41,794 nt of DNA, taken from Maricaulis sp. Its GTDB lineage: Bacteria; Pseudomonadota; Alphaproteobacteria; Caulobacterales; Maricaulaceae. The stretch spans positions 1 through 41,794 of the forward strand of contig NZ_JASBRQ010000022.1 in NCBI RefSeq assembly GCF_030149425.1. The letters are read 5' to 3'. Of the stretch, positions 34,608 to 41,794 are shown piece by piece. Every line of letters starts with the position of its first letter. The stretch's first letter is position 1. Below the pieces are notes generated by a model. The model had not been told where the DNA came from. It searched no databases and was given only the letters and a program-made list of their open reading frames with translations. The position numbers and the translations under genes were made by a program.

Positions 34608-34964
34608 ATGTCGAAAATCGGCATTTTGAACCCGACCGGCCCCGGCGATTTTTGGTCCGACCTTCGCGGAAAAATCCGTACTCTCAATTTCAAAGCGGAT
34701 ATCCGCGTGGAAGCCATCCGCGATCCCAACGCAAGCCCCGACGCTCCGTCGCACCGCGTCTATGTTCGCGATGCGGAAGGCGATCAGATGGAGCTTGGCA
34801 GCGCCTGGTCTCGCACGCTCAATCGCGGCCCCAACGCGGGCGGCACATTCCTCTCCGTCACCCTCGACGACCCGAGTCTTCCCCATCCGCTCAACTTCGC
34901 CGTCTTCAAGGACGGTGATGATGCCGTCGCCACTTGGCGGCGTCGCCAGGAACAATCCGCTTAG
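34608..34964 (+). CDS. DUF736 family protein
   Basis: A 118-residue protein with the DUF736 layout: MSKIGILNPTGPGDFWSDLRGKIRTL, then beta strands (ADIRVEAI, HRVYV) and a terminal ATWRRR. Members are frequent on alphaproteobacterial plasmids and islands; the function is not established. AAAGGAA lies before the ATG. Confidence 0.85.
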   Translation: MSKIGILNPTGPGDFWSDLRGKIRTLNFKADIRVEAIRDPNASPDAPSHRVYVRDAEGDQMELGSAWSRTLNRGPNAGGTFLSVTLDDPSLPHPLNFAVFKDGDDAVATWRRRQEQSA

Positions 34965-35029
34965 AACGCCAGAGGTCCTAGAGAGGGGTCCTTGTATCAC
35001 CCCTCTCTGGGCATACACGAGCACTCAAA

Positions 35030-36172
35030 ATGACTGCCCCCATACTTCTTCACGCCGGTTTTGACGGCCTTGACCTTTCCTACAACACGCAGATAGGTCC
35101 CGACCTCCACAACGCGCTATGCGCCGCAAAAGCGGTCGCCGCCGAGGAGAGGCGAGCGCAGCCGGCAACGTTCGCAGGACATGGCTTTCTGGTCGAAGGT
35201 CACGGCGCAAGAGGCGGCTATACATTTGTGGTGAACACTGGCGAGCTCGGGGCGCTCTGGTGGTTCAAAGAGCCTCGCTCAACGCAAGACCCTTGGGGCG
35301 TTCGCGTTTCTTGCCGTGCCCTCCCCCTCGCAGTGCACGGGCTCGAAGCAGTCAAAAAAAGCCTGGATGATTTTCTGACCGATCTAGGGATCGTCTTCAC
35401 CGAGGTGGATCGTCGGATTTCTCGGATCGATTACGCAATCGATTTCCTCGCGCCTGGCTTCGAGATTCAGCCTGAAAATTTCGTTTGTCATGCACGACGG
35501 TCAAAAGCCTTAGACGGCGAATTTTCAGCCGATCAGCGCGGAACGAAATACAATGGCATCCGCATCGGAAAGATGCCAAACGCTCAGATATGCATCTACG
35601 ACAAACGTCGCGAGGTGATCGATAAGCGAAAGTCTTTTTGGTGGGAAATTTGGGCCAGAAGGGCTCAAGCGAACGGCGTTAAGCTTTCAAAGGCATCTGA
35701 AATCTGGCGCTTCGAATTTCGGGCGGGTCGGGATGCTATTACGAAGTGTCTGAAGCGGAAGACATGGGAGGCTTTTGCGAATGATCCGCCTCTGCTTTTT
35801 CAAAAGATCGCTCACCAAACGCGCTTAGCTGAGCCACATTCAGATCAGAACCGGGCACGCTGGCCAAATTCGACACTTTGGGACCATTGCCAGAAGACGA
35901 TTGACGAAATCAGCGTTGCCTTCAATCTTGAGTATGACGTCGATCAGATCGCAAAGCAATTGCACTCCGAGTATCTTAGAACGTTGGAAAAGCAAACCGT
36001 TGGCCTGATCGTGTCACAAGCCTGTGCGTACGGAATTGGTGCAAAGGACATCCCAGTGATGCTTGAACAGGTCGGACTTGATGTCAGCGAAGCGCTCGCG
36101 GCGAAAGGGGACGATGTGATAGAATATTTTGCGCGACGCGCTGCAGCCGTTCGTTCGAAATTTCGAACCTAA
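35030..36172 (+). CDS. Putative Rep_trans-type replication initiator or relaxase
   Basis: A 380-residue protein. The segments RRISRIDYAIDF (about 125-136), AQICIYDKRREV and SEIWRFEFRAGRD have the spacing of rolling-circle initiators of the Rep_trans/MobT group found in integrative elements. In those proteins the catalytic Tyr lies in the YDK region. This is a pattern match by eye and the assignment is moderate. If right, it would replicate the excised circle. It follows DUF736 after a 65-base gap. Confidence 0.5.
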   Translation: MTAPILLHAGFDGLDLSYNTQIGPDLHNALCAAKAVAAEERRAQPATFAGHGFLVEGHGARGGYTFVVNTGELGALWWFKEPRSTQDPWGVRVSCRALPLAVHGLEAVKKSLDDFLTDLGIVFTEVDRRISRIDYAIDFLAPGFEIQPENFVCHARRSKALDGEFSADQRGTKYNGIRIGKMPNAQICIYDKRREVIDKRKSFWWEIWARRAQANGVKLSKASEIWRFEFRAGRDAITKCLKRKTWEAFANDPPLLFQKIAHQTRLAEPHSDQNRARWPNSTLWDHCQKTIDEISVAFNLEYDVDQIAKQLHSEYLRTLEKQTVGLIVSQACAYGIGAKDIPVMLEQVGLDVSEALAAKGDDVIEYFARRAAAVRSKFRT

Positions 36173-36230
36173 GCGGCTCGTCCCGTTCGAAATAACCCCT
36201 CAAACCCTAAAGCGAGCTAACGGCCATGGG

Positions 36231-38264
36231 CTAATCACCAGGCTGCCACCATTGCACCCAAAGCCCCTCATCTTCGAGCCGCACCCATATAAGCAACGCC
36301 ATTAAGAGGCGATCTAGATGGTCCAACATGGGATCAGTAGATGGATTAGGAATGTACGGAAGGGCATCAAACTGCTCCTGTAAGTCGCTGCGAAATAAAA
36401 GAAACCAGTCGAACAGGTCCGCTTCTCTCAATGCGTCAACCAAGGCTGAGGGAGGTGAAAACTCTGTTCCCACCGCATCCAAGAATCCTGCAATTCGGGC
36501 GGACAAGTGACCCAAGTTAATCGCGTGTCCCAACCCCGGATGAAACACATCGGACGGATCAGTGACCTCGCCTGAAGTTAGCAGCGCCACCATCCCCTCG
36601 ACAGCCTCGGTGAGATATCGAGAATACGTGTCCACTTCACTCTCTAGGTGATCCTCCCCACCCAGCCCAGCAGCCAAACGCTGTGAAAAATAACAATCGA
36701 GTGGGCAGAAGTTATACCTGGAAAGGGCTCTGCGAAGGTCGCTATCGATGTGATCCTCGGGAGCCTGGGTATATCGTGCGCGGAAATCCGTCAGAATGAC
36801 TGGACCGAGTGCGCCCGCAACAGCTTGTATGCCGAAGTTCATGCTTTGCTCATCAAGCAGCATCCTGCCAAAGCTGCTATGAATGATGGGGTGTGATTTC
36901 GTAATTCCATCGACTTCAAACGTCTGTGTTACAGAACTAGTTATATAGTGCTCTTCTTGATTTGACGGCAGCGTGGGCTCGCAATTGTGCTCATCAGCAA
37001 ATGCGCGCGCCGAATGGAAAAGATCATCTGTAAAGGTGATCCCATCTAGCCCGTTCAATGGAAAGTATTTGTGATACGCACGAGCAACCATCGCCGCAGA
37101 GTTTGCAATATCGTGCGCTTCTTCCTTGTCGCCCCCCCCGTGGAAGGCCACCGGTATGCTTGGGATAGTGTCCGTGGCGATTTCAATTGGCGGATTGGCT
37201 AACTGCGGCGTGGGCGGTGAAAGCAATCCCGACTTCGCCTCGTCCACGAACTGCTGAACCACATCGAGTGTTCCCGATCCGATGCGCGCATAGTCAGCAG
37301 GTGTCTTTTGCCCAAGCGTGGGCGCTAGTACAAACTCGGAAGCTAAGCGCATGGCTTGCTGAGCATAGGTTTCAGCGTTCCATTCAAAGCCGTCGCCTTT
37401 GTGGGCAACAAGTACGCGACGGGAAGATACCGGAAAAATGAATGCGCCCTGGTCGCGGGAATTGTTAAGCAGCGCGGGGCTCCAGTTTCCATTCCTATCA
37501 ACTGCCAATCCGATACAATCCGGTAGAATGATTGAGGGCGAGTCCGAATTAATAATTTCCCACTCAAGCCCTGCAAACTCTTCCGTTCGTTTTGAAGGCG
37601 CCAGGTCTCGACGCAATGCTTTAAGGTGTGCTTCTCTGGCTATGTCCAAGCCGTTCTGATCCAAGTATTCACGAAAAGGTTCGAAAGACGTCTCAACCGA
37701 CGCTAGCAAAGTGTCCGCCTTCTCTCGCAACACTCGTCGTACTATGCGCTGCAGAACGTGCGTAGGCACATTGAGTGTAGTCGCTACGTTATTATGGGCG
37801 AGCTCTCGCAGTAGGCCGGTTTCTAACGCTTCGTGCATTCTGCCATCAGCGCCAAAAAGTTGAGCTTTCAGAAACTCGGGTTCGGATACCGTCTCTACAA
37901 TGTCGTTGAACAAGTTAGATTGTAGCTCATACATGGCTACGCGTAGGTGCTTCGCTCTAAGCAACAAGTGAGCAAGTAGGCGTGCAGCGTTGCTACTCAA
38001 TTGATCGTCTAGCTTAGCCACGCTCCGCAGTGCTTCCGCCGTATCAATTAGTGAGCGCTCATAAACCGTTATGCGATCATCGTCCTCGCTAGTTCCGTCC
38101 GGGCCTGGAGCCCCATAGAAATCTCGCTGTGCGGCGAGATTAGTCATGTTTACGAGCTTAGGCTCACCTGCCTGTGTCAAACGCCAAAGATGAGTTGGTT
38201 TTTCTGGCGCGCCAAAGCCCTTGAGGAAAAATCTGGGGATGAAGTGGTGCTTCCTGCCAGCCAT
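36231..38264 (-). CDS. DUF4238-type protein with long C-terminal extension
   Basis: A 677-residue soluble protein. The N-terminus K5-HHFIPRFFLKGFG18 is the DUF4238 signature (usually HHxxPxFxLxxF). Helical regions follow to about residue 240, then a second part with an unusual Asp-rich segment GLDGITFTDDLFHSARAF and a C-terminal helical region. DUF4238 proteins have no firm function; many occur in accessory or defence neighbourhoods. Typical members are around 250-350 residues, so this one carries an extra domain I cannot identify. Base composition is AT-richer than the chromosome. Opposite orientation to the integrase cluster and divergent from the tail-anchored operon. Confidence 0.7.
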   Translation of the reverse strand: MAGRKHHFIPRFFLKGFGAPEKPTHLWRLTQAGEPKLVNMTNLAAQRDFYGAPGPDGTSEDDDRITVYERSLIDTAEALRSVAKLDDQLSSNAARLLAHLLLRAKHLRVAMYELQSNLFNDIVETVSEPEFLKAQLFGADGRMHEALETGLLRELAHNNVATTLNVPTHVLQRIVRRVLREKADTLLASVETSFEPFREYLDQNGLDIAREAHLKALRRDLAPSKRTEEFAGLEWEIINSDSPSIILPDCIGLAVDRNGNWSPALLNNSRDQGAFIFPVSSRRVLVAHKGDGFEWNAETYAQQAMRLASEFVLAPTLGQKTPADYARIGSGTLDVVQQFVDEAKSGLLSPPTPQLANPPIEIATDTIPSIPVAFHGGGDKEEAHDIANSAAMVARAYHKYFPLNGLDGITFTDDLFHSARAFADEHNCEPTLPSNQEEHYITSSVTQTFEVDGITKSHPIIHSSFGRMLLDEQSMNFGIQAVAGALGPVILTDFRARYTQAPEDHIDSDLRRALSRYNFCPLDCYFSQRLAAGLGGEDHLESEVDTYSRYLTEAVEGMVALLTSGEVTDPSDVFHPGLGHAINLGHLSARIAGFLDAVGTEFSPPSALVDALREADLFDWFLLFRSDLQEQFDALPYIPNPSTDPMLDHLDRLLMALLIWVRLEDEGLWVQWWQPGD

Positions 38265-38456
38265 ACTCTCATTCCACGATCAATAGCTTCAAACCAAACT
38301 TATAAACTTCGAATGAGCGCCCTTTGGATCGGCGATCACCGCTCGTTAGTCCTCACCACTTCGGCCTACGCCAACTAACGCGCTTAAGCGGTACCAGCGT
38401 TCCTTGTTCATGGCAGCCAAGTGACATAAGCTCAAGCCACAATCAGGGGTGGACGA

Positions 38457-38909
38457 ATGACTGACCGCACTAAAGAAATGACGACTTTCGAAGGAAACGA
38501 TGATAGCTCGGTTCCCGCCAACCAGATCGATCTTGGCACATCTCAGGTGGTCGATCTAACAGGTCTCTCCGAGGACCAGGCTTCTGAACTTCGACGGCAA
38601 TACGCTTCCGGAATGATCGACATTCATCGAAAAGCACAGGAGCTTAAAGTTGACGTCGGCGCACTAGAAGCTGGCCTGAGCACCTTCAATGACCAAGCAA
38701 CCAGGGCATCAGAAGCGGGTCATAGCGCGACTATAACCCACACGCAGACAACGGCCGCGGGCCGGACAGAGGTGGTAATTGGGAACACTGAACGCGCGGC
38801 ATCAGGAAAAATTTCTCGTTCGGCCGCGGGCCAAGCAGATATCACGGTTTGGCTAGCCGCGATTGGAGCCGGCGCGGCCATAGTGATCGCCCTGATCGCC
38901 TTTAATTGA
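38457..38909 (+). CDS. Tail-anchored membrane protein, first gene of a three-gene operon
   Basis: A 150-residue protein. A mostly helical, polar N-terminal region (LSEDQASELRRQYASGMIDIHRK) ends in a hydrophobic C-terminal segment (about 128-149: ITVWLAAIGAGAAIVIALIAF), so probably a tail-anchored inner-membrane protein facing the cytoplasm. No family is recognised. AGGGGTGGA precedes the ATG. Stop overlaps the next start. Confidence 0.7.
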   Translation: MTDRTKEMTTFEGNDDSSVPANQIDLGTSQVVDLTGLSEDQASELRRQYASGMIDIHRKAQELKVDVGALEAGLSTFNDQATRASEAGHSATITHTQTTAAGRTEVVIGNTERAASGKISRSAAGQADITVWLAAIGAGAAIVIALIAFN

Positions 38910-39202
38910 TGTTTCGTCGTCAGATTAAATGCCGGTCAGAAGAAGAAGCGCGAAGTGCGCTCCGGCAGTTTCAGCAAGAAGTCCAGCAAATTCGCCTTTC
39001 TGAGGCTGAGCGGGATATGCTGAACGAACAAGTCGAGTTGACGCTTCAGCAATTCATCAACCAATTGTCGAGCGATTTAACTCGCCTCATTCGTATCGAG
39101 CGGACTTTTACCGGTCAGGGGTACGCTGTCACTGTGGCGGCCACGAACGCTCCGCAACCCTGGCTCACTCGTCTTTGGTCGCTAATCGCTGGAAAGCGAT
39201 AA
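38909..39202 (+). CDS. Small coiled-coil protein, second gene of the operon
   Basis: A 97-residue protein with a long helix (SEEEARSALRQFQQEVQQIRLSEAERDMLNEQVELTLQQF) and a C-terminal PWLTRLWSLIAG segment that could lie on a membrane. The ATG at 38909 overlaps the preceding stop (TGATG). No family is recognised. It probably assembles with its neighbours. Confidence 0.65.
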   Translation: MFRRQIKCRSEEEARSALRQFQQEVQQIRLSEAERDMLNEQVELTLQQFINQLSSDLTRLIRIERTFTGQGYAVTVAATNAPQPWLTRLWSLIAGKR

Positions 39203-40062
39203 TGTCCCGATACACCCGAAAACGCCCACCGACCTCGCGAAAGCGATCCGCTAAACCCCGATACCCGTCGTATGGTTCGGAGCGCGCGAGACAGCACATC
39301 CGGGAAGCTGACGCTTTTTCAGCAGAAATGGGCGGACTAGACCGAGACGTAAAAGAGTATTTCTTCAATCTCCCGGAGAAGGAGCTAAATCAGGTTCTGA
39401 GGGACTACGGTCGGCAATATGGCCCTGAGAAGGAGGAATACGCACGATCAGCTTACCGTCGTTGGAGAACCGGAACTACGAAGATGTCTGGGTTGGTTGC
39501 GAAGCGTTTGTTCGCTTTTCTTCCTCCGAGAATGCCGATTAGGACGAAGTACCAGCTTGCAGGAAATGTTTGGCGACATTTCGGCCCATCGTCCCGAAAC
39601 TACTTCCGAGTGGGCCCTGACACGCCGCAGCAGCTAGTTCTAAACGAAGTCCTCGCGCGGCTAGATGCAGTAGTAACCCCATATAACACCCCTCAGAATG
39701 TTCAGCGGCGCTTTGATTGGCTCGCAGGAGCGGATGTCGAGCTTCAGGAGAAGCTACTCAACCATTTTAGGGAGGAGGAGAAGAAGCTAGCGCTCGAAAA
39801 AATCTCGCTGGAATTACCGATGCTTCAGAACCAGGTGCGCGAACATCCAGATACGACAGCAGTCGCCCGGTCCACCCTCCAGGTTAATAAGCACGAAATC
39901 CAAATCCGCGTGGAAGCCCAGCTTTTAGATCAATTCAAAGAAGGGGCGCCCGATCAATCGCGGTTCTCGCCGCGCGCCTCCACCGATTCAAACTGGGGCC
40001 TCATATTTTTCGTCGGCTTCATCGTGCTAGCAATTTTGGCCTCAATGGGCGCCTTCGATTGA
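39202..40062 (+). CDS. Tail-anchored protein, third gene of the operon
   Basis: A 286-residue protein. A basic N-terminus (MSRYTRKRPPTSRKR) is followed by a YGPEKEEYARSAYRRWRTG helix and a helical domain rich in charge, and ends with a C-terminal membrane segment (about 262-284: WGLIFFVGFIVLAILASM). No family is recognised. The ATG overlaps the preceding stop (TAATG), so all three genes are one coupled unit. Its stop lies 4 bases from the convergent nuclease gene. Confidence 0.7.
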   Translation: MSRYTRKRPPTSRKRSAKPRYPSYGSERARQHIREADAFSAEMGGLDRDVKEYFFNLPEKELNQVLRDYGRQYGPEKEEYARSAYRRWRTGTTKMSGLVAKRLFAFLPPRMPIRTKYQLAGNVWRHFGPSSRNYFRVGPDTPQQLVLNEVLARLDAVVTPYNTPQNVQRRFDWLAGADVELQEKLLNHFREEEKKLALEKISLELPMLQNQVREHPDTTAVARSTLQVNKHEIQIRVEAQLLDQFKEGAPDQSRFSPRASTDSNWGLIFFVGFIVLAILASMGAFD

Positions 40063-40066
40063 CCCT

Positions 40067-40693
40067 CTAACCGAGGCTTTCACACGCTATCCCATCCCCA
40101 TCCCGGTCGAGACGGTGGGGGTCACCGGGACCAGCAGCTTCGAAAAATGCTTGAGCTTCACGCCAGCTTTCAAAGTCACCACAATTACGGTCGCTGCCTT
40201 TGACCGGATTGGCTAGCGGCAAAGCTGACTCTAGGCGCTCACCTCTACGCCACCGCCAAGGCTCTATGAAATTCCCCTGCCACACTCCCACTCGTTCCAA
40301 ACGCGCCCTATCTTCGTCGTGCACGTAATCAAGCGAATATCGCCTATACGAGAGTGCGTGCCCCTCGCTCACCATTGCCCTGTTTAATTCGACACCATTC
40401 GAAAAACAGATTCCGATCAGCCTTCCATAGCGATCCTCGCCGCTCACTAGGCAGCGGGTTGGGTGTCGGTTGATTAGCCTGGAAAGAAAGTGCGCCGCCT
40501 GTTGGCCGCACCTGTATCTATTCCCGGCTTCATCGAGGCAAGATTGCCCGCTCTCTGGTGCATCGACACCGTGCAAGCGGATGCGTTGGCCATTTAGCTC
40601 TAGAGTGTCGCCGTCCACCACGGAAGCGACCCCAACGGCCTCAGCTTGCGTCAATGTCACCAAAGACAGAGCGAGGAGAGTAATCATCGGCAT
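40067..40693 (-). CDS. Secreted thermonuclease (SNase) with excalibur domain
   Basis: A 208-residue exported calcium-dependent nuclease candidate. The signal peptide (MPMITLLALSLVTLTQAEA) is followed by the staphylococcal nuclease OB-fold with DGDTLELNGQRIRLHGVDAPE (Asp and Arg of the active site) and EDRYGRLIG. The C-terminus (about 168-208) is an excalibur motif ending DRDGDGIACES, with its calcium-binding Asp residues and Cys. Start between two ATGs is ambiguous. It may degrade extracellular DNA. Last gene of the island. Confidence 0.9.
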   Translation of the reverse strand: MPMITLLALSLVTLTQAEAVGVASVVDGDTLELNGQRIRLHGVDAPESGQSCLDEAGNRYRCGQQAAHFLSRLINRHPTRCLVSGEDRYGRLIGICFSNGVELNRAMVSEGHALSYRRYSLDYVHDEDRARLERVGVWQGNFIEPWRWRRGERLESALPLANPVKGSDRNCGDFESWREAQAFFEAAGPGDPHRLDRDGDGIACESLG

Positions 40694-40821
40694 CTTCCCT
40701 GCGAAACGAGACGGATCACGACCTTAAGCCCAATTCGTTCGATAGAATACCTAAAGTCGATTCACCGAACAGGATGATTTGGCGACTGCGGTAAGCTTTG
40801 CCCTGGCTGCAACAACCCACC

Positions 40822-40839
40822 TGCTTCCAATATGCTTCC
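40822..40839 (+). promoter_or_regulatory. Right paired TGCTTCC motif (probable integrase arm site)
   Basis: Two TGCTTCC copies separated by AATA and followed by AAAT, in the same orientation as the pair at 32105. Including flanks, 22 of 23 positions match the left copy. It lies 66 bases inside the right attachment repeat. Confidence 0.6.
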
Positions 40840-40873
40840 AAATCCGAAATCGCCACCTTGCGCCCAAAACAAA

Positions 40874-40904
40874 AAACCCGCCAACTCATTGAGTTAGCGG
40901 GTTT
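40874..40904 (-). terminator. Terminator of tRNA-fMet
   Basis: AAACCCGC (40874-40881) pairs with GCGGGTTT (40897-40904), with an inner AACTC/GAGTT stem around ATT. On the minus strand it follows the tRNA 3' end, with a T-rich tail. Confidence 0.8.
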
Positions 40905-40905
40905 A

Positions 40906-40985
<80 letters not shown>

Positions 40986-41201
40986 TCAAGAGGTGTCCCA
41001 AGGCGCTGTGTGCGCCGGAAGGAGCGCGTATGTAGGATGTGTGCCGGGCGCCGTCAACACTCAAGCTGCGGTTTCAGCCTTTGCTCTGCAGCGCGTCGAT
41101 AGGCCTGGACCCATTAAGCTTTTCTCCCTGGGCTTTGCAGCCGGCCCGGTGTCGGGCAAGCTGGACACTCACACGGCCTGACAGCCCGGGATGATAAAGA
41201 C

Positions 41202-41663
41202 ATGGCTAAACCCCACCAAGAGCGCGCAATACTGCACACGCTCCTGCCTGCCGCCCTCCTCGTACTCGCCACAGCCCTGCCTGGGGCCACAGCACAATGG
41301 GATGATCCGCGCCTTGTTGGCCGCTGGTATGGCCATGATTATCACCGCGACCAGGATCGTTATTACCAGCGCATCGCCGAGCGCACGCCTGACGGACGCT
41401 TCATCCTGGAATTCCGTCGCTATGAACAATGCCAGCTGATCGAACAACAGACGATCAGCGGTACCTGGTGGGTGAATGGCGACTTCTGGGGCACCCAGGC
41501 CGATCTCGTCGACGGTTATGCCACGCGGCTGGAAAACACTTACATCCTCACAAGCTATGACGGCACCCATACCACCTATCGCCATCCCTCCACCGGCAAT
41601 GAATTCACCTATGAGCGTGTCGATCCGGAATTCGAATTCCCGGCCTGTGACTTGATGATGTAG
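41202..41663 (+). CDS. Small secreted hypothetical protein (lipocalin-like?)
   Basis: A 153-residue exported protein. The signal peptide (HTLLPAALLVLATALPGATAQ) is followed by a beta-rich domain (RLVGRWYGHD, GRFILEFRRYEQCQ, TISGTWWVNGDFW) reminiscent of lipocalin-type small beta-barrels, with two Cys. The family assignment is weak. It lies between 5S rRNA and tRNA-fMet on the opposite strand to both. Confidence 0.6.
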   Translation: MAKPHQERAILHTLLPAALLVLATALPGATAQWDDPRLVGRWYGHDYHRDQDRYYQRIAERTPDGRFILEFRRYEQCQLIEQQTISGTWWVNGDFWGTQADLVDGYATRLENTYILTSYDGTHTTYRHPSTGNEFTYERVDPEFEFPACDLMM

Positions 41664-41705
41664 CCGTGCAAGGGCGTGTTTTCGCTTGGCCAGTCCGTGA
41701 ACGAC

Positions 41706-41743
41706 AAAACCCCCGCTGAGTTATCAGCGGGGGTTTTTGTTTT
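41706..41743. terminator. Strong bidirectional terminator
   Basis: A 12-bp stem AACCCCCGCTGA / TCAGCGGGGGTT around GTTA, with TTTTTGTTTT after it on the plus strand and TTTTGTCG on the minus strand. It can end the secreted-protein transcript and the rRNA operon coming from the right. Confidence 0.88.
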
Positions 41744-41767
41744 GATTGGAGAGGGTTGATCTAGCGT

Positions 41768-41794
41768 GCAGACCGGGCAGCGACCTACTCTCCC
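41768..41794 (-). rRNA. 5S rRNA, 3' end (partial)
   Basis: The minus strand reads GGGAGAGTAGGTCGCTGCC, the conserved 3' end of bacterial 5S rRNA (GGGAGAGTAGGTC). The gene continues past the right edge of the window. The exact 3' end is uncertain by a few bases. Confidence 0.85.

Overview
The window looks like chromosomal DNA of a marine alphaproteobacterium close to the stalked Caulobacterales/Maricaulales (Maricaulis-like). This is inferred from the GC-rich code, an alphaproteobacterial-type initiator tRNA beside an rRNA operon, a CsgH-type curli protein, a large TonB-dependent receptor and family-typical lipoproteins. No database search was possible.

Layout. 1-2218: end of the small and all of the large methylmalonyl-CoA mutase subunit. 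2235-4998: an AT-richer patch where orphan small genes, four of five on the minus strand, alternate with near-identical ~90-bp palindromic elements, like a gene-cassette array. 5089-7922: a lipoprotein, composite dispersed repeats, and a three-gene minus-strand operon (BON-domain protein, HhH membrane protein, MmcQ/YjbR). 8489-13950: TonB-dependent receptor, terminator, secreted S9 peptidase and an overlapping nitrilase. 14234-16619: Tat-exported amidase and a GST, minus strand. 16807-19841: an uncharacterised membrane protein plus vWA-like protein pair, a small HhH-like protein and a second GST. 19920-24345: M28 peptidase, pirin and pckA, the last with a LacI-type operator-like palindrome upstream. 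24529-28794: the threonine operon (AK-HSD fusion, thrB, thrC) preceded by a previously unmarked 49-codon Thr/Met-rich leader peptide and an intrinsic terminator, i.e. a transcription attenuator. 28763-29384: an overlapping Rz/Rz1-like spanin pair with no other phage genes nearby. 29567-31593: RluA-type pseudouridine synthase, a curlin-repeat protein and a CsgH-like protein.

31926-40953: a ~9-kb integrated element bounded by 48-bp direct repeats of the 3' part of tRNA-fMet, with a tyrosine integrase at its left end, paired TGCTTCC repeats near both ends (probable integrase arm sites), an AlpA-like regulator, a DUF736 protein, a Rep_trans-like initiator, a DUF4238 protein, a three-gene operon with two tail-anchored products, and a secreted thermonuclease. 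A third, degraded tRNA 3' fragment outside the left end suggests repeated use of the site. 40909-41794: the intact tRNA-fMet, a small secreted protein, a terminator and the 3' end of 5S rRNA.

Most promising for novelty: the palindrome-separated cassette-like array, the island cargo (DUF4238 protein plus tail-anchored operon), the threonine attenuator in front of an ACT-less AK-HSD fusion, and the isolated spanin pair.
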